Below, piece by piece: positions 3,875-8,609 of a stretch of DNA of 8,609 bases (the stretch's first letter is position 1; each line of letters starts with the position of its first letter). Source of the DNA: Prevotellaceae bacterium UBA7017 (GTDB lineage: Bacteria > Bacteroidota > Bacteroidia > Bacteroidales > Bacteroidaceae); contig DJWZ01000091.1 in the NCBI GenBank assembly GCA_002449535.1, positions 1,292 through 9,900 of the forward strand, written 5' to 3'. Below the pieces are notes generated by a model. That model made no database searches. It saw only the letters and a program-made list of their open reading frames with translations, and was not told the origin of the DNA. The translations under genes were made by a program, and so were the position numbers.

Positions 3875-6736
3875 ATGAAAAGACTTTTTACTCTTATCTC
3901 ATTATTTGTTCTTGCCATGAGTGTTCAGGCACAGACTTTAATTAACTATCCAAAAAGTCAGAGTGGAATCACAATAAGCGGAACAACAAAGTTTGACGCT
4001 GTTAAGATTCATAAGAATTCGAATCCTGCTATTAGTGGTGTGAAATTTGTAAATAGTTATACATCAGAGGGCTCTGTTAATGAAAACTATGCAAAAGTAA
4101 CCGTTGACGGTGGTTTCAAGGCTGGTGATGTTATCACTATAGCTGGCGCTTACAATAACTCAGCAGAAAAGGCATCTGCTGTAGATATTTTTACATTGGA
4201 TGGAACAACAGCAATAGTGCTATTCACAACTCAGCAATTTATTAATGGTAGATTGGTGGATGATGAACCAGTTGAGGAGACTTATACCCTGACAGAAGAT
4301 GCAAGTGAGTTGTATTTTGGGCGTAATGGTGGTACTGGTACATTCATTACAACTTTGACGATTGTACGTGGTGAGGTAAAACCATCTGAGCCAACAGCTC
4401 CTACAATATGGGATTTCACTAAAGAATTGAGCGAGTCTGATGCTGCTAATCTGGCTGCTGATACTGACACATGGACTTTTGATGAGGCAAACAATTATTG
4501 GAAGAATGTTGCTGTATTGGCAGAAAGAAACGTATTTGAACCATTGAAGGCAAACGATGTGGAACTTGAACTGACAAAGGGGCTTACCTTTACACGCGAC
4601 AATAGCGCAGGTTTGGGTGAGGACCGCGTAAGAATCAAGTCAAAAAATTACCTTGCTGTAAATGGAAGTGCTGTAAGTATCAACCTTGGTGCTTTGGTTA
4701 AGGATGACGTTATAAAGTTAAAATTCAAGAGCTCTGGTGAAAGTGAGCGTTCATTGACAGTTTCTAATACAGAACTCGTTAGTGGTTCTCTGACAACAAC
4801 AGATACAGATGCTCACGAAGTATCATTGAGAGTGCTAAAGGATAATCCTGTTACAATAACCACGTCAAACGGCTGCCAGATTATGGCAATCACTATCAAC
4901 GCTGAAATAAATGTCTTACATGATGATATTGCCATCAACGAGACAAACTTTCCTGACGAGAATTTCCGTAATTGGATACTTGAACAGGAGTATGGTAAAG
5001 ACGGTGTCTTAACTGAGGATGAGATTGCGAGCGTGACAAGTATTGACGTGTCTAAAAAAAGCATTAAGAGCATGCAGGGCATCGAGTACTTTACGGATCT
5101 GAAAATATTAATTGCTTCAAACAACCAATTGACCGCACTTGATATATCAAAGAATACAAACTTAATAAGATTAGACTGCGACAACAATCTATTAACTACT
5201 CTTGACATATCCAAGAATACACTTCTTGCAACTTTGTATAGTGGAGTCAATCAAATTACCGCTCTTGATGTGTCTAATAATACTGCATTGGAGATATTGG
5301 AGTGTAGTAATAACAAGCTTACTTCACTTGACTTGTCGAAAAATACTAATCTGAAATATCTGCAATGTCATTCTAATCAATTGACTTCGCTGGATTTATC
5401 AAACAATACGATGCTCTTCAATATCAGTTGTGGCGGTAATCCAATTGAACATCTTGATTTAAAGAATAATAAGGTACTAAATACACTTTATTGTTGGAGG
5501 GATAATATAACTTCGCTTGACTTGTCGAATAACACAAACATGAAGACTTTATACTGTCAAAGTAACAAGATTAGCGGTGCTGATATGGATGCCCTTGTGG
5601 AGAGTCTGCCAATAGTCAGCAGTGGTAAGATGTATGTTATCAGTAATGAGAACGAAGGCAACATGATGACAACTATTCAGGTTGATGCTGCAAAGGCAAA
5701 AGGCTGGACGCCACAATATTATGATGGCAGTACATGGCAGGAATATGCCGGCAGCGAGGTACAGGTTGGCGACGTATTTACCGCCAAGACCAAAGAGGGT
5801 GTTACTATGACGTTTAAGATTACCGATGCGGAAGAGAAGGCATGTCAGGTAGGTAATGGTGACGGGGCTTCGGTTGACGTGGCAACAGCCGGCCAGGTGA
5901 CGATTCCTGAGACTGCCAGCGGCTATAAGGTGACAGCAATAGGAGACAAGGGCTTCTATAACTGCTCAAAGCTAACCCATATCTGGTTGCATGAGGGAAT
6001 AGACAGCATCGGCAGTATGGCATTCTATGGATGTACCAGCCTTGTGTCTCTCGACATACCGCATAGCATTGTCAGAATCTCAAGCACAGCATTCGAGGAA
6101 TGTTCTCCAAGCCTAAAGGTTAGAATTCCATCAACAATATCATATATCCCTTCTCCAAAGACAAAAGTGTCTGTTACCATAAAGCCTTCGTCAAATCCTG
6201 AAATGGAGCGTATCTACATTCCGAAGTCTGTGACAAGTATCGAAGAGCGTGCATACAGCAACTGTAAGGCTGTCAAGAAGATAGAGGTGGACAGCGAGAA
6301 TACGGTGTATGATTCCCGTGAAGACTGCAACGCTATCATCAGGACGGAAGACAACACACTGCTCTACGGATGCCAAAACACAAAGATACCAGCAACGGTA
6401 ACAGCGGTTGAGGATTATGCCTTTGAGGGACATTCTAACCTGAAGACGCTATACTGCTATGCCGTGAGTGTTCCTGCTGCGAGCACTAACGTGTTCAACG
6501 ACGTGGATATTTCCAAAGCTACTCTTTATGTTCCTCGTGCCTCGATAGAAGCATACAAGACAACAGCACCTTGGAGCGGTTTCGGCAACTTCAAAGCTAT
6601 TGAGGATGTGACTGGTGTGAAGAATGTCTCGGCAGAAGGTAACGGCATTGCTGATGGCAAGTACCTCAAAGATGGCAATCTCGTCATTATCAAAAATGGC
6701 AAGGAATATAATGCTGCCGGCGCTGTGAAGAAATAA
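3875..6736 (+). CDS. Secreted leucine-rich-repeat protein with two LRR classes (BspA-like)
   Basis: A 953-residue exported protein. The signal peptide (1-19/20) ends SVQAQ without a lipobox Cys. Two beta-sandwich-like regions follow (about 21-165 and 175-345); both end in a similar hydrophobic strand (FITTLTIVRGE, QIMAITINAE), suggesting an old duplication. Residues 353-405 (NFPDENFRNWIL...DGVLTEDEI...GIEYFTDL) are the usual cap before a 21-residue LRR array: seven exact-period repeats at 409-555 of pattern LxxLxCxxNxLTxLDxS, and a degenerate eighth from 556. Residues about 660-905 are a different, BspA-type LRR (CSKLTHIWL, SIGSMAFYGCTSL, AYKTTAPWSGF). The tail (915-953) has DGKYLKDGNLVIIKNGKEY, a motif seen at the C-terminus of many Prevotella exported proteins and perhaps a sorting or anchoring signal. 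No catalytic motif; adhesion or ligand binding is likely. ATG start supported by the signal peptide. Confidence 0.92.
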   Translation: MKRLFTLISLFVLAMSVQAQTLINYPKSQSGITISGTTKFDAVKIHKNSNPAISGVKFVNSYTSEGSVNENYAKVTVDGGFKAGDVITIAGAYNNSAEKASAVDIFTLDGTTAIVLFTTQQFINGRLVDDEPVEETYTLTEDASELYFGRNGGTGTFITTLTIVRGEVKPSEPTAPTIWDFTKELSESDAANLAADTDTWTFDEANNYWKNVAVLAERNVFEPLKANDVELELTKGLTFTRDNSAGLGEDRVRIKSKNYLAVNGSAVSINLGALVKDDVIKLKFKSSGESERSLTVSNTELVSGSLTTTDTDAHEVSLRVLKDNPVTITTSNGCQIMAITINAEINVLHDDIAINETNFPDENFRNWILEQEYGKDGVLTEDEIASVTSIDVSKKSIKSMQGIEYFTDLKILIASNNQLTALDISKNTNLIRLDCDNNLLTTLDISKNTLLATLYSGVNQITALDVSNNTALEILECSNNKLTSLDLSKNTNLKYLQCHSNQLTSLDLSNNTMLFNISCGGNPIEHLDLKNNKVLNTLYCWRDNITSLDLSNNTNMKTLYCQSNKISGADMDALVESLPIVSSGKMYVISNENEGNMMTTIQVDAAKAKGWTPQYYDGSTWQEYAGSEVQVGDVFTAKTKEGVTMTFKITDAEEKACQVGNGDGASVDVATAGQVTIPETASGYKVTAIGDKGFYNCSKLTHIWLHEGIDSIGSMAFYGCTSLVSLDIPHSIVRISSTAFEECSPSLKVRIPSTISYIPSPKTKVSVTIKPSSNPEMERIYIPKSVTSIEERAYSNCKAVKKIEVDSENTVYDSREDCNAIIRTEDNTLLYGCQNTKIPATVTAVEDYAFEGHSNLKTLYCYAVSVPAASTNVFNDVDISKATLYVPRASIEAYKTTAPWSGFGNFKAIEDVTGVKNVSAEGNGIADGKYLKDGNLVIIKNGKEYNAAGAVKK
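5099..5539 (+). repeat. 63-bp coding repeats (seven LRR units)
   Basis: Seven consecutive 63-bp units encode the 21-residue LRRs of the exported protein, with no insertion or deletion. At the DNA level the units have drifted, sharing mainly the segments coding for LTSLDLS and NNT. The perfect period with diverged sequence implies selection on protein length rather than recent duplication. Confidence 0.85.
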
Positions 6737-6748
6737 GCAAATACAATC

Positions 6749-6829
6749 AAAGCATAGTTCCCCGTTGACAATCTATAATACATAATACTGGATAAACAAC
6801 AATATATTATGTGGCGGGGGCTATGCTTT
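6749..6829. repeat. Long imperfect hairpin after the LRR gene
   Basis: AAAGCATAG (6749-6757) pairs with CTATGCTTT (6821-6829), continued by CCCCG (6760-6764) with CGGGG (6815-6819). Inside lies a second perfect 8-bp pair, ACATAATA/TATTATGT (6780-6787/6805-6812). There is no T-run next to the outer stem on either strand, so it is not a standard terminator. It may be an mRNA 3'-end structure or a small palindromic element. Confidence 0.65.
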
Positions 6830-6875
6830 AAAAATCTTGTAAGTACCGACTATTCTCACACAGTAAACCTAACTA

Positions 6876-6916
6876 AAAAGGCACCTCTTAACGAGATGCC
6901 TTTTATGTTTTTTATT
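6876..6916 (+). terminator. Bidirectional intrinsic terminator
   Basis: AAAAGGCA and CTC (6876-6887) pair with GAG and TGCCTTTT (6893-6904) around a 5-base loop, with one C/A mismatch. T-rich sequence follows on the plus strand (6901-6914) and a T5 run on the minus strand. On the plus strand it can end the LRR transcript; on the minus strand it lies downstream of the duplicated tRNA end and may stop residual transcription from the SRP/tRNA unit. Confidence 0.8.
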
Positions 6917-6936
6917 CTTGAGCCTCTTGTCGGATT
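6914..6936 (-). repeat. 23-bp copy of the tRNA-Thr 3' end
   Basis: Bases 6914-6936 are identical to 7032-7054, which cover the 3' part of tRNA-Thr (end of the T arm and the 3' acceptor strand) plus seven flanking bases. The start points are 118 bp apart. The rest of the tRNA is not recognisable here. Such a copy can be an attachment-site scar or the remnant of a tandem tRNA duplication. Confidence 0.85.
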
Positions 6937-6967
6937 AGATATCCGAAAGCCCTGCCAGGGGCAGGCC
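6930..6967. repeat. REP-like double hairpin beside the tRNA copy
   Basis: TCGGAT/ATCCGA (6930-6935/6941-6946, 5-base loop) is followed by CCTGCC/GGCAGG (6951-6956/6960-6965, 3-base loop). The first hairpin replaces the normal T-arm of the tRNA copy with a different loop. The GC-rich second hairpin differs from its AT-rich surroundings and looks like a dispersed repetitive extragenic palindrome. Confidence 0.55.
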
Positions 6968-6977
6968 TACAAGCCTT

Positions 6978-7024
6978 AAAAAAAGAAATGACACTTGAAA
7001 ACAAGCTTTCAGATGTCATTTCTT
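6978..7024 (-). terminator. Terminator of the SRP RNA/tRNA-Thr transcript
   Basis: A perfect 11-bp stem (6983-6993 with 7014-7024) lies 15 bases beyond the tRNA 3' end. On the minus strand it ends in a run of seven T (plus-strand A 6978-6984). The plus strand also has a T-rich tail (7023-7030), so it can act both ways. Confidence 0.85.
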
Positions 7025-7038
7025 CTTTTTAATTCTTG

Positions 7039-7112
7039 AGCCTCTTGTCGGATTCGAACCAACGACCCCGAGATTACAAATCACGTGCTCTGGCCAACTG
7101 AGCTAAAGAGGC
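7039..7112 (-). tRNA. tRNA-Thr (anticodon UGU)
   Basis: The minus-strand 74-mer folds as a full cloverleaf: acceptor GCCTCTT/AAGAGGC, D-stem GCTC/GAGC, anticodon stem CGTGA/TCTCG with one T-T mismatch, anticodon loop TTTGTAA, and T-arm GTTGG-TTCGAAT-CCGAC. The anticodon TGT lies at plus 7076-7078 and reads Thr ACA and related codons. The discriminator is U and CCA is not encoded (the next bases are CAA), so CCA must be added by nucleotidyltransferase. It begins four bases after the SRP RNA. Confidence 0.97.
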
Positions 7113-7116
7113 AGGT

Positions 7117-7210
7117 GGGCAGCTTACTATATCGCACCGCTACAACCAAGTACCTTTGCTATGTTCCCATCCTGGAGGATTCCGAGGGAGCTGGTCGTAT
7201 AGGACTGCCC
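7117..7210 (-). ncRNA. ffs: Signal recognition particle RNA, small bacterial (4.5S) type
   Basis: This RNA pairs with the Ffh protein to target nascent membrane and exported proteins. The 94-base minus-strand segment is closed by GGGCAG/CTGCCC at its ends, then CTATA/TATAG. At the tip is the universal SRP domain IV layout: CAGG facing AGCA in the symmetric loop, then ATG/CAT capped by the tetraloop GGAA (CCAGGATGGGAACATAGCA). The same arrangement in E. coli 4.5S RNA is CAGG-UCC-GGAA-GGA-AGCA. Below the loop CCT pairs with AGG. It lacks an Alu domain, as expected outside Firmicutes. Identification rests on this motif and the hairpin shape; exact ends are inferred. tRNA-Thr follows four bases later. 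Confidence 0.88.
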
Positions 7211-7245
7211 ATGTGTTTTTTTGCTTTATGTTCCAAAAGCGGGTG

Positions 7246-7253
7246 CAAAAGTA
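7246..7253 (-). promoter_or_regulatory. Likely -7 box of the SRP RNA/tRNA-Thr unit
   Basis: The minus strand reads TACTTTTG, fitting TAnnTTTG, about 36 bases before the SRP RNA 5' end. The -33 position has no TTG, so the match is half complete. It is the only candidate upstream of the RNA pair. Confidence 0.5.
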
Positions 7254-7334
7254 CAATAAAAGTCTGAAAAGTACGCCATTTCCTCCGCCGTTAACATAAT
7301 TTTTAAACTTTCTTAAGAAAAAAACGCCCTTATA

Positions 7335-7367
7335 TTGCATACATCTTAAATCTTTTATGTAACTTTG
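7335..7367 (+). promoter_or_regulatory. Promoter of the DUF4199-like/GT2 operon
   Basis: TTG (7335-7337) and TAACTTTG (7360-7367) are separated by 22 bases, slightly longer than the usual 19-21. Transcription would begin near 7374, giving a leader of about 95 bases that contains the GC-rich folded repeat. This argues against any start codon upstream of 7470. Confidence 0.65.
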
Positions 7368-7377
7368 TGCCCAATAT

Positions 7378-7435
7378 GGCCCCACCCCCACCCTCCCAAG
7401 GGAGGGAGTCTCCCCTTGGGGAGATTTAGAGGGGG
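7378..7435 (+). repeat. GC-rich folded intergenic repeat in the operon leader
   Basis: Two near-perfect hairpins (CCCTCCC/GGGAGGG at 7391-7397/7400-7406; TCTCCCC/GGGGAGA at 7409-7415/7418-7424) are enclosed by CCCCC/GGGGG (7385-7389/7431-7435). C-rich, G-rich intergenic repeats of this kind are common in Prevotella and other Bacteroidetes genomes, as far as I recall. It lies wholly within the predicted 5' leader, upstream of the start codon. Confidence 0.75.
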
Positions 7436-7438
7436 TCG

Positions 7439-7463
7439 TCAATGCTCAATATTCAATATTCAA
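7439..7463. repeat. ATTGAA-type short repeat, minus orientation
   Basis: Degenerate copies of TCAATATTC are strung together just before the start codon. Read on the minus strand they resemble the ATTGAAGATTGA repeat found after the same gene, so the gene is flanked by related repeats in opposite orientation. Confidence 0.45.
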
Positions 7464-7469
7464 AGACAG

Positions 7470-8021
7470 ATGATATCCTCTACAGACTACATACAACTGA
7501 AAGCATACGCCCGCCAGGATGGTATATTCTTTGGCATATTGTGGATAATGGCATTTGCATGCCTTATATATAGCATGCAAGACCCATCGTTGCAATTCGG
7601 ATTCATTGCGGGAGGTTTTGCAACGCCGTTCTTGGCATATTACAGGCTGAAGCATTTTCGCGACAAAGTCCTTGAGGGAAGCATTTCTTTCCGTAGGGCT
7701 TTTGCTTTCGTGACACTCGCGATGGGATATGGCGCCATAATCATGGCAGCTGCGACATACATATACTTTTACTTCCTTGACCACGGAACGTTCATAGGTT
7801 TCCTTCAGCAGAGCTTCTCCACACCAGAGGTGCGTCAGTCAATAATGCAAACCGGTATGGACATACAGGAAATGGAGAAGCAGGTGCAAGCGCTGTCGCA
7901 AATACGCCCCATTGATTTTGCTTTCAGTGTATTCTCTAACGGCATTGTCAGTGCCATCTTCATGGGAGCAATCATAGGGTTTATAGGGAAGAGAGTAAAA
8001 CCATTGAAGATTGAAGATTGA
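7470..8021 (+). CDS. DUF4199-like four-helix inner-membrane protein
   Basis: A 183-residue membrane protein starting at the ATG at 7470 (MISSTDYIQLKAYAR). The open frame reaches further upstream, but those codons read through the GC-rich leader repeat and its residues (MCPIWPHPHPP...) are not protein-like. Four hydrophobic segments are visible at about 18-36, 42-58, 77-103 and 148-173. A charged loop after the second (RLKHFRDKVLEGSISFRRAF) is followed by a polar segment (104-147, QTGMDIQEMEKQVQAL) between helices three and four. Size, topology and the loop motif followed by a GT2 gene fit the DUF4199 family, whose molecular role is unknown. I infer a partner role in envelope glycolipid synthesis from context. 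The last six residues (PLKIED) and the stop codon lie in the first copy of a 21-bp tandem repeat. Confidence 0.85.
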   Translation: MISSTDYIQLKAYARQDGIFFGILWIMAFACLIYSMQDPSLQFGFIAGGFATPFLAYYRLKHFRDKVLEGSISFRRAFAFVTLAMGYGAIIMAAATYIYFYFLDHGTFIGFLQQSFSTPEVRQSIMQTGMDIQEMEKQVQALSQIRPIDFAFSVFSNGIVSAIFMGAIIGFIGKRVKPLKIED

Positions 8022-8042
8022 CCATTGAACATTGAAGATTGA
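8001..8042 (+). repeat. Two-copy 21-bp tandem repeat over the stop codon
   Basis: Copies at 8001-8021 and 8022-8042 match at 20 of 21 positions; each starts CCATTGAA and ends GAAGATTGA. The first copy encodes the final residues PLKIED and the TGA stop of the DUF4199-like protein. The second fills most of the 30-base gap to the GT2 start. Confidence 0.9.
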
Positions 8043-8051
8043 TAATTATTT

Positions 8052-8609
8052 ATGAGCAATAAAATTGATATATCCGTAGTAGTGCCCCTTTTCAACGAAG
8101 AGGAGTCCATACCAGAACTATATGCGTGGATTGAGCGTGTAATGGTTGCCAATGGTTTCTCCTACGAAATAATATTCGTCAACGATGGCTCTACGGACCA
8201 TTCATGGGATGTCATTGAAGACATTGCGAAGAAGAATCCTAACGTCCACGGCATAAAATTCCGTCGTAACTATGGAAAGTCCCCTGCCCTATATTGCGGT
8301 TTTGAACTTGTCAAGGGAGACGTCGTCATAACAATGGATGCCGACCTGCAGGACTCCCCTGACGAGATTCCTATGCTCTACCGCATGATTAAGGAAGACG
8401 GCTACGACCTCGTCAGCGGCTACAAGCAGAATCGTTCGCAAGGCGACCCGCTGTCAAAGACAATTCCAACCAAGCTATTCAATGCCACGGCACGAAAGGT
8501 CAGCGGCATCCATAACCTGCATGACTTTAATTGCGGTTTGAAAGCATATCGCATAGAAGTTGTGAAGAACATAGAAGTTTATGGCGAGATGCATCGCTAT
8601 ATGCCTTAC
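8052..8609 (+). CDS. GT2 polyprenyl-phosphate glycosyltransferase, 3' end cut off by window
   Basis: The first 186 codons of a family 2 glycosyltransferase of the DPM1/GtrB-like branch, which transfers a sugar from a nucleotide sugar to a polyprenyl phosphate at the inner membrane. The GT-A fold motifs are clear: VVVPLFNEEESI (9-20), FVNDGSTD (42-49, nucleotide binding), and MDADLQD (95-101) with the metal-binding D96-A-D98. Downstream are SKTIPTKLFN (135-144) and HDFNCGLKAYR (157-167), typical of this branch. The frame is open to the window end; two C-terminal membrane helices would be expected beyond it. The ATG at 8052 lies 30 bases after the DUF4199-like stop with no obvious Shine-Dalgarno, which is common in Bacteroidetes. 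Same strand and close spacing suggest one operon. Sugar and lipid acceptor cannot be told from sequence. Confidence 0.93.
   Translation, partial: MSNKIDISVVVPLFNEEESIPELYAWIERVMVANGFSYEIIFVNDGSTDHSWDVIEDIAKKNPNVHGIKFRRNYGKSPALYCGFELVKGDVVITMDADLQDSPDEIPMLYRMIKEDGYDLVSGYKQNRSQGDPLSKTIPTKLFNATARKVSGIHNLHDFNCGLKAYRIEVVKNIEVYGEMHRYMPY

Noticed and set aside
5820..6023. Minus-strand open frames opposite the LRR gene.
   Set aside because: They are shadows of a well-supported coding frame with a signal peptide and regular repeats.
7117..7210. The hairpin-rich segment before tRNA-Thr as a 5S rRNA.
   Set aside because: It lacks the 5S core sequences and three-way junction; the CAGG/GGAA/AGCA tip fits SRP RNA instead.
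7140..7442. A 100-codon minus-strand open frame.
   Set aside because: It crosses the SRP RNA, the operon promoter and the GC-rich repeat; its residues are not protein-like.
7365..7469. A 35-codon N-terminal extension of the DUF4199-like protein.
   Set aside because: It starts inside the promoter -7 box and reads through the repeat.

Overview
The window looks like chromosomal DNA from a member of the Bacteroidales, most likely Prevotella or a close relative. Three things point there. Promoters match the Bacteroidetes consensus (-7 TAnnTTTG with a -33 TTG about 19 bp upstream). The long ORFs are typical of the group: a LamG-type surface lipoprotein, a BspA-like leucine-rich-repeat protein with an NGK-rich C-terminus, and a DUF4199-like protein next to a GT2 glycosyltransferase. 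The GC-rich and ATTGAA-type intergenic repeats are also of a kind common in these genomes. No similarity search was possible, so genus is an inference.

Layout. (1) 1-1475, minus strand: an unrecognised, mostly helical 407-residue protein with its own promoter and Rho-independent terminator; its 5' coding end carries a perfect 30-bp palindrome. A further promoter-like -7 box lies beyond the terminator, pointing off the left edge. (2) 1476-2435: almost 1 kb without a protein gene. It holds a 25-bp tandem repeat, a large purine/pyrimidine inverted repeat, and then a promoter-to-terminator unit (about 1930-2292) whose transcript can fold into several hairpins, a long 18-bp two-part helix and a possible pseudoknot. 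I do not recognise this RNA; it is the best candidate here for something undescribed. (3) 2436-3785 and 3875-6736, plus strand: a surface lipoprotein and a large secreted two-class LRR protein, separated by a strong terminator and so probably expressed at different levels or independently. (4) 6737-7253: a cluster of hairpins and terminators, then, on the minus strand, the small SRP RNA (4.5S type) and tRNA-Thr(UGU), four bases apart and apparently one transcript. A 23-bp copy of the tRNA 3' end lies 118 bp away. (5) 7335-8609, plus strand: a promoter, a folded GC-rich repeat in the leader, a four-helix membrane protein of DUF4199 type and the start of a GT2 polyprenyl-phosphate glycosyltransferase that runs off the right edge.

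Functional picture. The middle genes encode cell-surface or secreted proteins built from binding modules (carboxypeptidase-regulatory-like, LamG, LRR), with no catalytic domain visible, suggesting adhesion or ligand binding. The right-hand pair is likely an envelope glycan-lipid operon. The SRP RNA/tRNA unit is housekeeping. No CRISPR array, transposase, integrase or toxin-antitoxin pair is visible.
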